A DNA stretch of 64,000 bases from Sodalis glossinidius str. 'morsitans' (GCF_000010085.1 NC_007712.1:1612001-1676000), one strand, 5' to 3'. Shown: positions 35,990 through 46,481, counted from the stretch's first letter. Notes: generated by a model not told the origin, from the sequence alone. Numbers and translations: made by a program.

Positions 35990-38900
35990 TTGAACGCGGC
36001 AAATTCCGCTCACTGACGCTGGTCAACTGGAACGGCTTTTTCGCCCGGACGTTTGATTTGGATGCGTTGGTCACCACCCTGTCCGGCGGTAACGGCGCGG
36101 GGAAATCCACTACCATGGCGGCATTTATCACCGCCCTCATTCCGGATTTGACCCTGCTGCATTTCCGCAACACCACCGAAGCCGGCGCCACCAGCGGCTC
36201 GCGGGATAAAGGGCTGCACGGGAAACTGCGCGCCGGGGTGTGCTATTCGGCGCTGGAAGTCGTCAACTCCCGCCACCAGCGCGTGCTGGTGGGTGTTCGC
36301 CTGCAGCAGATAGCCGGCCGCGATCGCAAAGTGGACATCAAACCGTTCATGATCCAGGGGCTGCCGGTCAAAGTGACCCCCACCGAGATCCTGACGATGA
36401 CGATGGGCGATCGTCAGGCGCGGGTGTTACCGCTGCAGGAGCTGAAAGAGCGGGTCGAGGCGATCGAGGGAGTACTGTTCAAACAGTTCAATTCCATCAC
36501 CGATTATCACTCGCTGATGTTCGATTTGGGCGTCGTACCGCGCCGGCTGCGTTCCAGCGCGGATCGCAGCAAATACTATCGCCTCATCGAGGCATCGCTG
36601 TACGGCGGTATTTCCAGCGCGATTACCCGATCGCTGCGCGACTACCTGCTGCCGGAAAACAGCGGGGTACGAAAAGCGTTTCAGGACATGGAAGCGGCGC
36701 TGCGCGAAAACCGCCTGACGCTTGAGGCGATCCGCGTGACCCAATCGGATCGGGATTTATTCAAGCATCTGATTTCCGAAGCGACCGCCTACGTGGCGGC
36801 GGATTATATGCGCCACGCCAACGAACGGCGTCTGCATCTGGACGATGCCCTGACCCTGCGCCGGGACGTGTTCGGCAGCCGCAAGCAATTGGCCTCCGAA
36901 CAGTATCGTCACGTCGATATGGCCCGGGAACTGGCGGAAATCAGCGGTGGCGAGTCTGATTTGGAAACCGATTATCAGGCCGCCAGCGATCATCTTAATC
37001 TGGTGCAAACCGCGATGCGTCAGCAGGAAAAAATCGGCCGCTACCAGGAGGATCTGGAGGAGCTGGCCTTCCGGCTGGAAGAACAAAATGAGGTGGTGGC
37101 CCAGTCCGCCGAGCAGCAGCAGGAGAACGAAGCGCGGCTGGAGGCGGCCGAGCTTGAGGTAGATGAACTAAAAAGCCAGCTGGCTGACTACCAGCAGGCG
37201 CTGGATGTGCAACAAACGCGCGCCATCCAATTCCAGCAGGCGCTGCAAGCGTTGGATCGCGCCCGCGAACTGTGCTCGCTTCCGGCGATGACATGGGAAG
37301 ACGCCGCGCCGACGTTGGCCATATACAAAGAGCGCGAACAGGAAGCCACCGAGCGTCTGCTGGGTTTTGAGCAAAAACTGAATATTGCCGAGGCGGCCAG
37401 CAGCCGTTTTGAACAGGCCTACGGGTTGGTGGTAAAAATTGCCGGCCAGGTCAGCCGCAGCGACGCCTGGCAAACGGCTCGGGAACTGATTCGTGACGCC
37501 GCGTCGCAACGTCATCAGGCGGAGCGGCTGCAGGCGTTGCGCAGTCAGCTCAATGAGCTGGAACAACGGCTGCGCGAGCAGCAAGACGCCGAACGGCTGT
37601 TGCAGGAATTCTGCCAGCGCATGGGTCAGGATTATCCCCCTGAGGAGCTCGACGTGGTGCAGCAGGAGCTGGAGGCGCGGGTCGAAACGCTGTCGGCGAC
37701 GGTGTCCGAGGCCGGCGAACGTCGCCTCGCGCTGCGCCAGACGCTGGAGCAGGTGACCGCCCGTATTGAACAGCTCACCGCGCGTGCGCTGGCCTGGCTG
37801 GCGGCGCAGGATGCCTTAACGGCACTGAGCGAGCAAAGCGGCGAAGCGTTGACCAGCAGTCGTCAGGTGACGGATACCATGCAGCTCTTGCTGGAGCGCG
37901 AGCGGGAAACCACCGTGGAACGCGACGAGGTCGCGGGACGCAAGCGGTGCATCGAAGCGCAGATTGAGCGCCTCAGCCAGCCGGGGGGAACCGATGACGC
38001 CCGCTTGACAACGCTGGCCGAACGCTTTGGCGGTGTGCTGCTGTCGGAAATCTATGACGACGTTACGCTTGACAACGCGCCGTATTTCTCGGCGCTGTAC
38101 GGCCCGTCCCACCACGCGATTGTCGTCCCGGATTTGTCGCGGGTGCGGGAACAATTGGACGGGTTGGAAGATTGCCCGGATGATCTCTATCTGATTGAAG
38201 GGGATCCGCAGTCATTTGACGACAACGTGTTTGGCGTGGAAGAGCTGGAAGGCGCGGTATTGGTCAAAGTGGCGGACCGGCAGTGGCGTTACTCGCGCTT
38301 TCCCGCGGTGCCGCTGTTTGGCCGCGCCGCGCGCGAAAGCCGGTTGGAAAACCTCAGCGCCGAGCGGGACGTGCTGGCGGAACGCTACGCTACGCTGTCG
38401 TTTGACGTGCAAAAAATCCAGCGTCAGCATCAGGCGTTCAGCCGTTTTATCGGCGCTCACCTGGCGGTAGCGTTTGAGCCGGATCCGGAAGCGGAGATGC
38501 GCACGTTAAACGGCCGGCGCGGTGAGCTTGAACGTGAGCTCAGCGATCACCACGGACAGAATCAGCAAAGCCGGCAGCACTACGATCAGGCGCGCGAAGG
38601 ACTGCAACTGCTTAATCGGCTTATCCCCCGGCTGGGCGTACTGCTGGATGACACCCTGCAAGACCGGCTGGAAACGGTGCAGGCCGATTGGCATGATGCT
38701 CAGGAGGCGGCGCGCTATTTAAGTCAGCACCAAAAGGCGCTGGATCAGCTGGAGCCGCTGGTGGCGGTGCTGCAAAGCGACCCCGAGCAGCACGAACAAC
38801 TGCGCGCCGACTACGAACAGGCTCAGCAGACCCAGCGTCAGGTGCGGCAACAGGCCTTCGCCCTGACGGAAGTGGTGCAACGTCGCACTCACTTCAGCTA

Positions 38901-40440
38901 TTCCGATTCCGCCGGCATGCTGAGTGAAAATACCGATCTGAACGATAAACTGCGTCAGCGCCTGGAACGGGCGGAAGCTGAACGTAGCCAGGCGCGCGAT
39001 GCGCTGCACGCCCATCAGGCCCAGCTTACGCAGTTTAGCCAGGTGCAGGCATCGCTGAAGAGCTCCTATGACGCCAAGCAGGATATGCTGAAAGAGCTGA
39101 TGCAGGAGCTGCACGACATCGGAGTGCAGGTTGACGCCAATGCGGAAGCGCGCGCCCGCGAGCGCCGGGATCAACTGCACATGGCCCTGAGCCAGAACCG
39201 CGGTCGCCGTAATCAGTTGGAAAAACAGCTGACGTTCTGCGAGGCGGAAATGGATGCCTTGCAAAAGAAATTGCGCAAGCTGGAACGCGATTATTATCAG
39301 ACCCGCGAGCAAGTGGTCAGCGCCAAGGCCGGTTGGTGCTCGGTGCTGCGTCTGGTCAAGGAAAATGGCGTCGAGCGCCGCCTGCACCGCCGCGAACTGG
39401 CTTACATGGAAGCGGAAGATCTGCGTTCTATGTCGGATAAAGCGCTGGGGGCGCTGCGTCTGGCGGTGGCGGACAATGAGCACCTGCGCGATGTACTGCG
39501 GTTGTCGGAAGATCTCAAGCGGCCGGAGCGCAAAATCCAGTTTTTCATTGCCGTTTACCAGCATCTGCGCGAGCGTATCCGCCAGGATATTATTCGCACC
39601 GACGACCCGGTCGAAGCTATCGAGCAAATGGAAATCGAGCTCAATCGCCTGACGGAAGAGTTGACCGCCCGCGAGCAAAAGCTGGCCATCAGTTCCAAAA
39701 GCGTGGCCAACATTATCCGCAAAACCATCCAGCGCGAGCAAAATCGTATCCGGATGCTCAATCAGGGACTGCAGGCGGTCAGTTTCGGCCAGGTGAAGAG
39801 CGTGCGCCTGAACGTCAGCGTGCGCGAAGCCCATGCGACGCTGCTGGATGTGTTGAGCGAACAGCAGGAACAACATCAGGATCTGTTCAGTAGCCAGCGC
39901 CTGACGTTTTCCGAAGCGTTGGCCAAGCTGTATCAGCGGCTGAACCCGCAAATCGATCTGCGGCAGCGCACGCCGCAGACGGTCGGCGAGGAGTTGCTGG
40001 ATTACCGCAACTATCTGGAAATAGAAGTGGAGGTCAACCGCGGCGCCGATGGCTGGTTACGCGCAGAGAGCGGGGCGTTGTCCACCGGCGAAGCCATCGG
40101 TACCGGTATGTCGATTCTGGTGATTGTGGTGCAAAGCTGGGAAGAGGAGTCCAGCCGGTTGCGTGGCAAAGATATTTCGCCGTGCCGGTTGTTATTCCTC
40201 GATGAGGCGGCGCGGCTGGATGCCAAATCCATCGCCACGCTGTTCGAGCTCTGCGACCGGTTGCAGATGCAGCTTATTATCGCCGCGCCGGAAAATATCA
40301 GTCCGGAGAAAGGGACGACGTATAAACTGGTGCGTAAGGTATTCAATAATCAGGAACATGTGCACGTGGTCGGGCTGCTCGGCTTTGGTACCGAGCAGGC
40401 TGCGCCGCCGTCAACGGCCTTGACCGAGACCGACAGCTAG
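35986..40440 (+). CDS. mukB: MukB, SMC-like chromosome condensation ATPase
   Basis: Long coiled-coil ATPase of the MukBEF condensin. The Walker A loop LSGGNGAGKSTTM is at residues 33-45, and the C-terminal signature ESGALSTGEAIGTGMSILV and Walker B LLFLDEAARLD complete the head. Two coiled-coil arms flank a central hinge near residues 660-780. Length 1484 compares with 1486 in E. coli. ATG overlaps the mukE stop. A terminator-like hairpin follows at 40516. Confidence 0.98.
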   Translation: MIERGKFRSLTLVNWNGFFARTFDLDALVTTLSGGNGAGKSTTMAAFITALIPDLTLLHFRNTTEAGATSGSRDKGLHGKLRAGVCYSALEVVNSRHQRVLVGVRLQQIAGRDRKVDIKPFMIQGLPVKVTPTEILTMTMGDRQARVLPLQELKERVEAIEGVLFKQFNSITDYHSLMFDLGVVPRRLRSSADRSKYYRLIEASLYGGISSAITRSLRDYLLPENSGVRKAFQDMEAALRENRLTLEAIRVTQSDRDLFKHLISEATAYVAADYMRHANERRLHLDDALTLRRDVFGSRKQLASEQYRHVDMARELAEISGGESDLETDYQAASDHLNLVQTAMRQQEKIGRYQEDLEELAFRLEEQNEVVAQSAEQQQENEARLEAAELEVDELKSQLADYQQALDVQQTRAIQFQQALQALDRARELCSLPAMTWEDAAPTLAIYKEREQEATERLLGFEQKLNIAEAASSRFEQAYGLVVKIAGQVSRSDAWQTARELIRDAASQRHQAERLQALRSQLNELEQRLREQQDAERLLQEFCQRMGQDYPPEELDVVQQELEARVETLSATVSEAGERRLALRQTLEQVTARIEQLTARALAWLAAQDALTALSEQSGEALTSSRQVTDTMQLLLERERETTVERDEVAGRKRCIEAQIERLSQPGGTDDARLTTLAERFGGVLLSEIYDDVTLDNAPYFSALYGPSHHAIVVPDLSRVREQLDGLEDCPDDLYLIEGDPQSFDDNVFGVEELEGAVLVKVADRQWRYSRFPAVPLFGRAARESRLENLSAERDVLAERYATLSFDVQKIQRQHQAFSRFIGAHLAVAFEPDPEAEMRTLNGRRGELERELSDHHGQNQQSRQHYDQAREGLQLLNRLIPRLGVLLDDTLQDRLETVQADWHDAQEAARYLSQHQKALDQLEPLVAVLQSDPEQHEQLRADYEQAQQTQRQVRQQAFALTEVVQRRTHFSYSDSAGMLSENTDLNDKLRQRLERAEAERSQARDALHAHQAQLTQFSQVQASLKSSYDAKQDMLKELMQELHDIGVQVDANAEARARERRDQLHMALSQNRGRRNQLEKQLTFCEAEMDALQKKLRKLERDYYQTREQVVSAKAGWCSVLRLVKENGVERRLHRRELAYMEAEDLRSMSDKALGALRLAVADNEHLRDVLRLSEDLKRPERKIQFFIAVYQHLRERIRQDIIRTDDPVEAIEQMEIELNRLTEELTAREQKLAISSKSVANIIRKTIQREQNRIRMLNQGLQAVSFGQVKSVRLNVSVREAHATLLDVLSEQQEQHQDLFSSQRLTFSEALAKLYQRLNPQIDLRQRTPQTVGEELLDYRNYLEIEVEVNRGADGWLRAESGALSTGEAIGTGMSILVIVVQSWEEESSRLRGKDISPCRLLFLDEAARLDAKSIATLFELCDRLQMQLIIAAPENISPEKGTTYKLVRKVFNNQEHVHVVGLLGFGTEQAAPPSTALTETDS

Positions 40441-40515
40441 GCCGGTTAAGGTGTCCGCCCCGGGTTAAGGAATAACTTGTCGTCGCGGTGAAATGCGGGG
40501 CCAATAAATAGCCAG

Positions 40516-40547
40516 ACAGGCGAGGATATTATATCTTGCCTGTTTTT
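40516..40547 (+). terminator. Terminator after mukB
   Basis: The imperfect hairpin (outer arms ACAGGC and GCCTGT, inner pairs with a bulge) is followed by TTTTT. It lies about 75 bases after the mukB stop and should end the condensin operon. Confidence 0.7.
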
Positions 40548-40942
40548 AGCTTGGTCTAATGGCTTAACGTTGTCTAGTGCGGGGCGTGAGATGTTTTCGC
40601 CCATATGGTGATGTGAGTGGGTAAGTCGCTTAAGGCGTTTAGCGCATCTAGCCGCTTATAAAAGATCATCAGGTCATCGGCGCGGCACGCGAATACGCTA
40701 TGTTTGAGCAAGCGGCACGTTGGCGCTGAATGCCAATTTGCTAAAACCTACCCTTCTCCGGCATACCATTATCAATAAGACGTTCTAGGTTTATCTATTT
40801 TGAATACTAGGTAGCCCCTTCAGACATTTCAGCCCACGCTTACTTTTTATTTGTCATACAAGCGGAAATCCAAAAGCTTACTCCTTTTCTGGCGACTAAT
40901 TTCATAGCAATGCTATTTTGTATTATTTCTAATAATGGGCAG
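40548..40942. other. Non-coding stretch left of the IS remnant
   Basis: E. coli has ldtD directly after mukB. This stretch belongs to the extra material. A minus-strand frame over about 40580-40745 (ADDLMIFYKRLDALNALSD) is open but matches nothing I know and has no clear start. I call no gene. Confidence 0.45.
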
Positions 40943-40960
40943 GGCTTTGTTGAATAAATC
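40943..40960. repeat. IS903-type terminal inverted repeat
   Basis: The 18 bases GGCTTTGTTGAATAAATC equal the terminal inverted repeat of IS903-group elements of the IS5 family. It lies next to the 3' end of the transposase remnant. Its partner at the other end is not found nearby, so the element is one-ended and cannot move by itself. Confidence 0.85.
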
Positions 40961-40985
40961 AGAACTTGTATGACTACGCCCCCCT

Positions 40986-41300
40986 AGCAGATCGATTGTG
41001 ATGCGATCCGGATGCTGTTCGGCATTCCTAACAGCGTCATTTTGTTAAGCGCTTTGACCATCGCGATTGTCTCACCTACCTGCGCATCATAGTCACGCAG
41101 ACTTAGATGATCGCCCATAAGCGTTTTGAACCGGAATATAGCTGTTTCAGCCACTGAGCGTCGATGATAGCCCACTTGCTTTTTCCATACATCGTTACTG
41201 CCGCTTAGACGCTGATTCGCAACGGCGTAGTTACGCTCATGGTATCGGTCTGGCCAATATTGCGCCCCACCTCGTGGAGGAATAAGAGGCCTTATTTTCT
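40986..41300 (-). pseudogene. C-terminal remnant of an IS5-family transposase
   Basis: The minus strand encodes RPLIPPRGGAQYWPDRYHER and then YHRRSVAETAIFRFKTLMGD. The second segment fits the Y(2)R(3)E(6)K signature that holds the final glutamate of the DDE triad. It ends NKMTLLGMPNSIRI, typical of the group. The N-terminal two-thirds with both aspartates is missing. The broken edge near 41300 is fused to the repeat gene reading the other way, so the repeat gene or its flank was cut by the same event. Confidence 0.85.
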
Positions 41301-43374
41301 TCCTCAGCAGGGTAGGCCATCTGAACATAATTGGGCATTCCCTCCTTATAGGAAATCAAACGATTACTGGCAGCCAGTAGGGTTACAGCAAGGTATATTC
41401 ACCCATCCTAGAAAAGAAACCGAGTATGGTGTTAAAGGCAATATCTACTTCTCACCCTGGCAACGGGTTTATTTTGCACTTAAACGGGATGGCAATCTAT
41501 CCGAGTCTGGATGGTTATTCCCCGCACAATTTAAAGACGATGATAACTATATTTTTGCCGGCACGTATAAGGGGATATTGGCTAACTCTAAAATCGGGAA
41601 CGAATACGGCAAAGTAGGTTCTATTTATCGCAATGATTTTGGCTATTATGTTTTGATGAAGGAAGGACACCCCGTTGCAGAGCATTGGGATTATCCCGCT
41701 AGGGGCCAGTCGAACCACTTTTGGCAATTTTTAACCGAACGAGCAGGGACATTTAGCGATGCCAAACATTTTGGCGATCCCGGAAAGGTGGGGGATGTTT
41801 ATTTCTCGCATGTAGAGGGCCGGTATTATATCGCTAAAAAAATTGTGTTCCAGCGCTGCATGATTGGCCTTTGCCTTCGGCGCAAAAAGATAACGAATAT
41901 TGGTTCGATGCCAGTGAACATCAAGGCACGTTTGAGGATCCAAAAGATGAGTATGAATATGGCAAGATAGGGTCGATTTATCATTGTTTCGGTAGATACT
42001 ATTTAGCAAGAAATACCAGCAGCCCCGAAGCCGGTCGCTGGCGGTGTCCGCAGCAGGGTGAATCTGATGATGTCATCTTTTTGTCAATACATGCCGGAAC
42101 TTACGGCGATCCTAAAAAAGAGCGGCATAGCGGCAATCGAGGAGATATTTATTTTTCAGCAGATAAAGAAAGTTATTTTATTCTTAAGGCGGATGTGTCA
42201 TCAGCAGCAGCTTTGAAGCCTTTTCCCTCTGAGGAAAAAGATGATGAATGCTGGTACGCATCAGGGAACGCTTAAACAGCCTAAAACATGGTCGTAATGC
42301 GGTCAGGCTGGCTCTGTGTATTATGACCAAGATAATGGTTATTTTAGACTAAAAGCTTATGGTCGCCCAGAGGATCACCTCTGGTATTACGCTGGAGATG
42401 GACTATACAATGACCACTGGGAGTTTATCAGCGAACACGCGTGTACCCCTGGTGATCCTAAAAGATGGGAGGATGCTGGCAATGAAGGTGATATTTATTA
42501 CAATGACCTTAATGATAGCTATTATATCTATAGGCAATTCGGCCGTCCTTCGGACCATGATTGGTTTTTTCCAACGGGAGACCGGAGTAACCATTATTGG
42601 TTATTTTCAGGCGTCCATTCAGGTACTTCTGAGGACCCCAAAAGCGTGGATGAATATGGGACAGTCGGATCCGTCTATAAACACGATGTCAAGTATTACA
42701 CTGTGAAGAAAAGAGGTAGTCCTGGGGATCATCATCGGCTATTTGAAAGAGGATCTAATGTCAATGATTACTGTGAATTAGGGTCATATAAGGAGAACAA
42801 TGGCACTTTCTTGCGATCTAAATCTATTGATATGCCTGGGGACGTCGGCTATGTCTATTTTTCTCAAGAGCAGCAAAGATATTTTGTGTTAAAACAGGCG
42901 GGCGCGACAACCGAACCCGGTTGGGCTTTTCCGACCGACGGTAAAGATAATGACAAATGGTTCAACAGCGGGCGCAATCAAGGTACATTTTTGCAACCAA
43001 AAACCTTTCAAGAATACGGAAAGCTTGGCTTCATTTATTTTGATGAAACAAAATGATATTTCATGCTAAGGATAAGCGGCAGGCTGAGTGAGGATCAATG
43101 GCGTTATCCTCATGGCCACTATCGAAACTCAGCCTGGTACTTCGTTGGGGAACATCAGGGCGTTTTCAGTGATCCTAAGCCTTGGCATGAATACGGTTTA
43201 GAAGGTTCTATATATTTTCAAGCGGGTAAGGGTTATTTTTCTCTCAAAAAAGACGGCCAGCCTGACTTGAATAATTGGGATTTCCCACCGTTTGGAGAGT
43301 CCAATGGGTTTTGGGAATATCGAGGCATGCATTCCGACTACGTTAGCGCCAAGCAGTGGGAAAACGAGGATTGA
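41300..43374 (+). pseudogene. Degenerate gene of about twelve ~58-residue repeats, family unknown
   Basis: Reading across breaks, about twelve repeats can be laid end to end. The pattern per repeat is G-x-P-x-E/D-x2-W-x-F/Y-P, then N-x-Y-W, then G-T-x2-D-P-K, then E-Y-G-x2-G-x-I-Y, then Y-Y/F-x-L-K. Clear examples are GRPSDHDWFFPTGDRSNHYW and DEYGTVGSVYKHDVKYYTVK. Lesions: a frameshift in the A7 run at 41836-41842, a second near 42255-42270, TAA at 42295-42297, and in-frame TGA at 43054-43056. No signal peptide or start remains, as the left end is fused to the IS remnant. Aromatic-rich short repeats suggest a beta-structured binding surface (adhesin or sugar-binding), which is inference only. 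Confidence 0.75.
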
Positions 43375-43383
43375 GAGGAATTT

Positions 43384-43466
43384 TGCGTCTCAGCATGACA
43401 GAGACGCTCATCGTCCTCCTCTGTTTCATTATGAACACCGTCATGGGAGGTTAGCTTTGAGACGCA
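43384..43466. repeat. Short inverted repeat at the ldtD junction
   Basis: TGCGTCTCA at 43384-43392 is inverted as TGAGACGCA at 43458-43466. The pair flanks 65 bases between the end of the repeat gene and the first recognisable ldtD sequence. It could be the footprint of a small element. Nine-base arms can also arise by chance. Confidence 0.35.
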
Positions 43467-44814
43467 GCGGTAAAAGCTGTGCGCTGATGTCGCCGATGCT
43501 ATTTACCAATGGTGTCGGCGCCAACGGTGAAAGATGGCTGTACGGCAATACGCCCTACCAGCTGGCGTTGCCGCCGCGCGTGCTGATCGATCGCTGGCAG
43601 AATGCCCTCAATGACGGTCGGTTGGACGCCTTTGTCAGCGGCCTGGTGCCGCAACATCCCCAATACTCCAAAATGCATCAGGCGTTGAAAGCTATCCTGG
43701 CCGACAATCATCCCTGGCCGCAGTTAACCGGTAGCGCCAGCCTTCGTCCTGGTCAGTTGAGAGACGACATTCCCGCGCTGCGCGAGATTTTGCAGCACAC
43801 CGGTATGCTCCAGCCGGGTGATGTCGCGCCGCTGCCGATGGTGGATGCAGCGCCGGCCAATACGCCCGCATCACAACTGGTCAGCCACGACCCGCCGCCG
43901 CGGAGCTCACGCTCACGCCCTCCAGCGATGATCCGGCGGTGGTCGCCACGGTTGATGTGCAGGACAAAATGTATTCGCCTGACCTGGTGGCGGTGGTGAA
44001 ACGTTTTCAAAACTGGCAGGGGCTGGGCGCTGATGGCGTGATCGGTCGCCAGACGCGTAACTAGCTTAACGTCTCTCTGCAGACCTGGGTTACGCTGCTG
44101 GCTCTAAATATCCAGCGTTTACGTTTGCTCAATAACCGGATCAATACCGGTATCCTGGTGAATATTCCCAATTACTCGCTTGTTTACTATCAGCAGGGAG
44201 CAGAGGTGTTATCCTCGCGGGTGATCGTCGGTCGTTCCAGCCGCAAAATGTCGCTGATGCGCCAGGATATTTTGCCTAAAGCGCTGCGCGATCCGGGGTA
44301 TTTACCGCGTAACGACTTCACCATCTTGTCGGGCTGGAACAGCGATGCTGCCGTAATCAACCCGGCCATCATTGACTGGAATATCGTGACCCCCAATCAT
44401 TTCCCATACCGTCTGCAGCAGGCGCCGGGACCGAAAAACGCATTGGGCCGCTATAAATTCAATATGCTCAGCTCGGATGCCATTTATCTGCACGATACGC
44501 CTAATCATAATTTGTTCGATCAGGATCAGCGCGCGTTCAGCTCGGGCTGTGTCCGGGTGAACAAGGCGGCCGTGTTGGCCAACATGCTGTTGCAGGATGC
44601 CGGTTGGGGCGATGCGCGGGTCAGCGCGACGTTAAAGCAGGGCAATACCACCTATGTGCCGATTCGCCATCAGATTCCGGTTAATCTGTCCTACCTGACC
44701 GCCTGGGTTGCAGAGGACGGTAAACCACAATTCCGCACAGATATTTACAATTATGATACGCCCACCCAGAAGGGCACCAGGAGCTTGCCGCAAGCGCAAC
44801 GGCTGCTGCAATAA
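43460..44814 (+). pseudogene. ldtD: ldtD (ycbB), L,D-transpeptidase, inactivated
   Basis: LdtD forms 3-3 crosslinks in peptidoglycan. About 190 N-terminal residues, including the signal anchor, are missing; recognisable sequence begins at MSPMLFTNGVGANGERWLYG. Further damage: a frameshift near 43900 after LVSHDPPPR; TAG at 44062-44064 replacing Trp in the peptidoglycan-binding domain; and an in-frame loss of about 20 residues in the catalytic domain between SSRKMSLM and RQDILPK. The catalytic SGCVRVN is still present near 44545. The 5' loss coincides with the insertion between mukB and this gene. Confidence 0.92.
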
Positions 44815-44951
44815 GCTACTGCCGCCGGCGAGTTGCAAGCGCTTATGGACTACTTTGTAAGCTTTTGCAAATCCTGACGTTTGAGTGTATGGTTCCGGCG
44901 GTGCACTACTGTGCATTTGTTCATTAACTCTGCCTATTGGTTACTTTGCCC

Positions 44952-45500
44952 ATGGATCATATTAATCATTTACGCCGCCAATTGCTGGTGTTCGGTACGG
45001 CTGCCGCCGGACTGGCGCTGCTTCCCGGCACCGCTTTCACCACGCTATTCACGCCCCGTCCTCGGATGCTTACTTTGAATAATTTGCATACTGGTGAAAC
45101 GCTGAAAACGGAATTTTTCAATGGTAAAAGCTATGATCAAAGCGAGTTGAGCCGGTTAAATCATTTTTTCTGTGATTTTCGCGCCAACAAAATAACCACC
45201 ATCGATCCCCAGCTGTTCGACCATCTTTATCGTCTGCAAACCGTGCTGCAAACCAGAAAACCGGTGCAGCTTATCTCCGGCTACCGAACCGTGCAGACCA
45301 ATAATTCTCTGCGGGCCAAGAGCGAGGGCGTGGCCAAGCACAGTTACCATACCCTGGGAAAAGCGATGGATTTCCATATTGAGGGCACTCCGCTCAGCCT
45401 GATCCTCAAGGCGGCGCTGAAGTTGCACATGGGCGGCGTGGGTTATTATCCGCGCAGTAACTTTGTTCATATCGACACGGGGCCAGAACGCACCTGGTAA
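44952..45500 (+). CDS. mepK: MepK (YcbK), murein endopeptidase
   Basis: Periplasmic endopeptidase that cleaves 3-3 (and 3-4) peptidoglycan crosslinks, of the peptidase M15-like family. Twin-arginine-type or Sec signal (RRQLLVFGTAAAGLALLPG) at the N-terminus. Zinc-binding motifs appear in SYHTLGKAMDFHIEG and SNFVHIDTGPERTW. From ATG 44952 it is 182 residues, as in E. coli. A TTG at 44937 is the alternative. The ribosome-binding site is poor. It remains open although its functional partner ldtD is dead. Confidence 0.92.
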   Translation: MDHINHLRRQLLVFGTAAAGLALLPGTAFTTLFTPRPRMLTLNNLHTGETLKTEFFNGKSYDQSELSRLNHFFCDFRANKITTIDPQLFDHLYRLQTVLQTRKPVQLISGYRTVQTNNSLRAKSEGVAKHSYHTLGKAMDFHIEGTPLSLILKAALKLHMGGVGYYPRSNFVHIDTGPERTW

Positions 45501-45573
45501 CACGCCGCAATTCCTGTCAACATGACCACCGTTTCGCCGTATAATCGGGATAAAGGGTCTGACAGGATGGAGT

Positions 45574-46203
45574 ATGAAATATCACATTATGCCGGTAACG
45601 GCGTTTAGCCAGAATTGTTCTTTGGTTTGGTGCGAGCAGACCGGTAACGCGGCGTTAGTGGATCCCGGCGGTGAAGCGCCACGGCTGCGTCAGGAAGTGG
45701 CGACGCTCGGGGTGACGGTTAAAGAAATCTGGCTGACCCACGGCCACCTGGATCATGTCGGTGCCGCCAGCTCGCTGGCGGCGTTCTATGATGTGCCCAT
45801 TGTTGGTCCCCATCGTGACGAAGAACCGCTGTTGGCAAGTTTGCCAGGACAGTGCCAAATGTTCGGCGTGGAGACCACCCCACCGTTGACGCTTGACCGC
45901 TGGCTGGCGGACGGGGCCACGTTAAGCATCGGTAAGCTGTCGTTCCACGTGCTGCATTGTCCCGGCCATTCTCCGGGGCATGTGGTGTTCTGGAATAAAG
46001 CCGCGAAGTTCATTTTGATGGGTGACGTGTTGTTCAATGGCGGCATTGGCCGCACTGATCTGCCCGGTGGCGATATGCCGACGCTGATGCGATCGATTCA
46101 TCATCAGCTTATGCCGCTGGCAGATGATATTGCCTTTTTGCCCGGCCACGGCCCGATGTCGACGTTAGGGCATGAGCGGCGGACCAATCCCTTCTTGCAG
46201 TAG
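45574..46203 (+). CDS. gloC: GloC (YcbL), type II hydroxyacylglutathione hydrolase
   Basis: Metallo-beta-lactamase-fold glyoxalase II that hydrolyses S-lactoylglutathione. The zinc ligands lie in LTHGHLDHVGA near residue 55, HCPGHSPGHV near 130, GDVLFNGGIGRTDL near 150 and LPGHGPMST near 190. The 209-residue length is slightly under the E. coli 215. It follows mepK with a gap of 73 bases. Confidence 0.94.
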   Translation: MKYHIMPVTAFSQNCSLVWCEQTGNAALVDPGGEAPRLRQEVATLGVTVKEIWLTHGHLDHVGAASSLAAFYDVPIVGPHRDEEPLLASLPGQCQMFGVETTPPLTLDRWLADGATLSIGKLSFHVLHCPGHSPGHVVFWNKAAKFILMGDVLFNGGIGRTDLPGGDMPTLMRSIHHQLMPLADDIAFLPGHGPMSTLGHERRTNPFLQ

Positions 46204-46229
46204 CTGGCAAAAGTAAATTTTTTGATGCT

Positions 46230-46258
46230 GCCCGCTGTAGCTGATGCTGCCAGCGGGC
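46230..46258. terminator. Hairpin between gloC and aspC
   Basis: Arms GCCCGCTG and CAGCGGGC are separated by 13 bases, just after gloC. No good T-run follows on either strand, so termination is likely only in part. It lies between convergent genes. Confidence 0.45.
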
Positions 46259-46481
46259 CTATAGCTCTCTATTCTGATGTTTTATCCTGCTAATAGATTG
46301 ACGTACTGACGTAGGGATATGCTGCGGTGAGGAACGGGGCAATACGGTTTTATTGAAGATTCTGGCCTGAGGGCATTCAGGATTGAGGGCGTGCCGATCC
46401 GGCTCCCGTCCGGGTGCTGTTGACTCACTTGACGGATGCGCCGCCGCCGCGGCGTGCTACTTTGAACAGGCCGCCCGGTGG

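Noticed and set aside
38719..39951. Minus-strand 410-codon open frame
   Set aside because: It is wholly antisense to the coiled-coil part of mukB, a gene with clear conservation. Such shadow frames are common opposite GC-rich coiled coils.
40580..40745. Minus-strand frame left of the IS remnant as a gene
   Set aside because: It is about 55 codons long, has no convincing start and no recognisable similarity.
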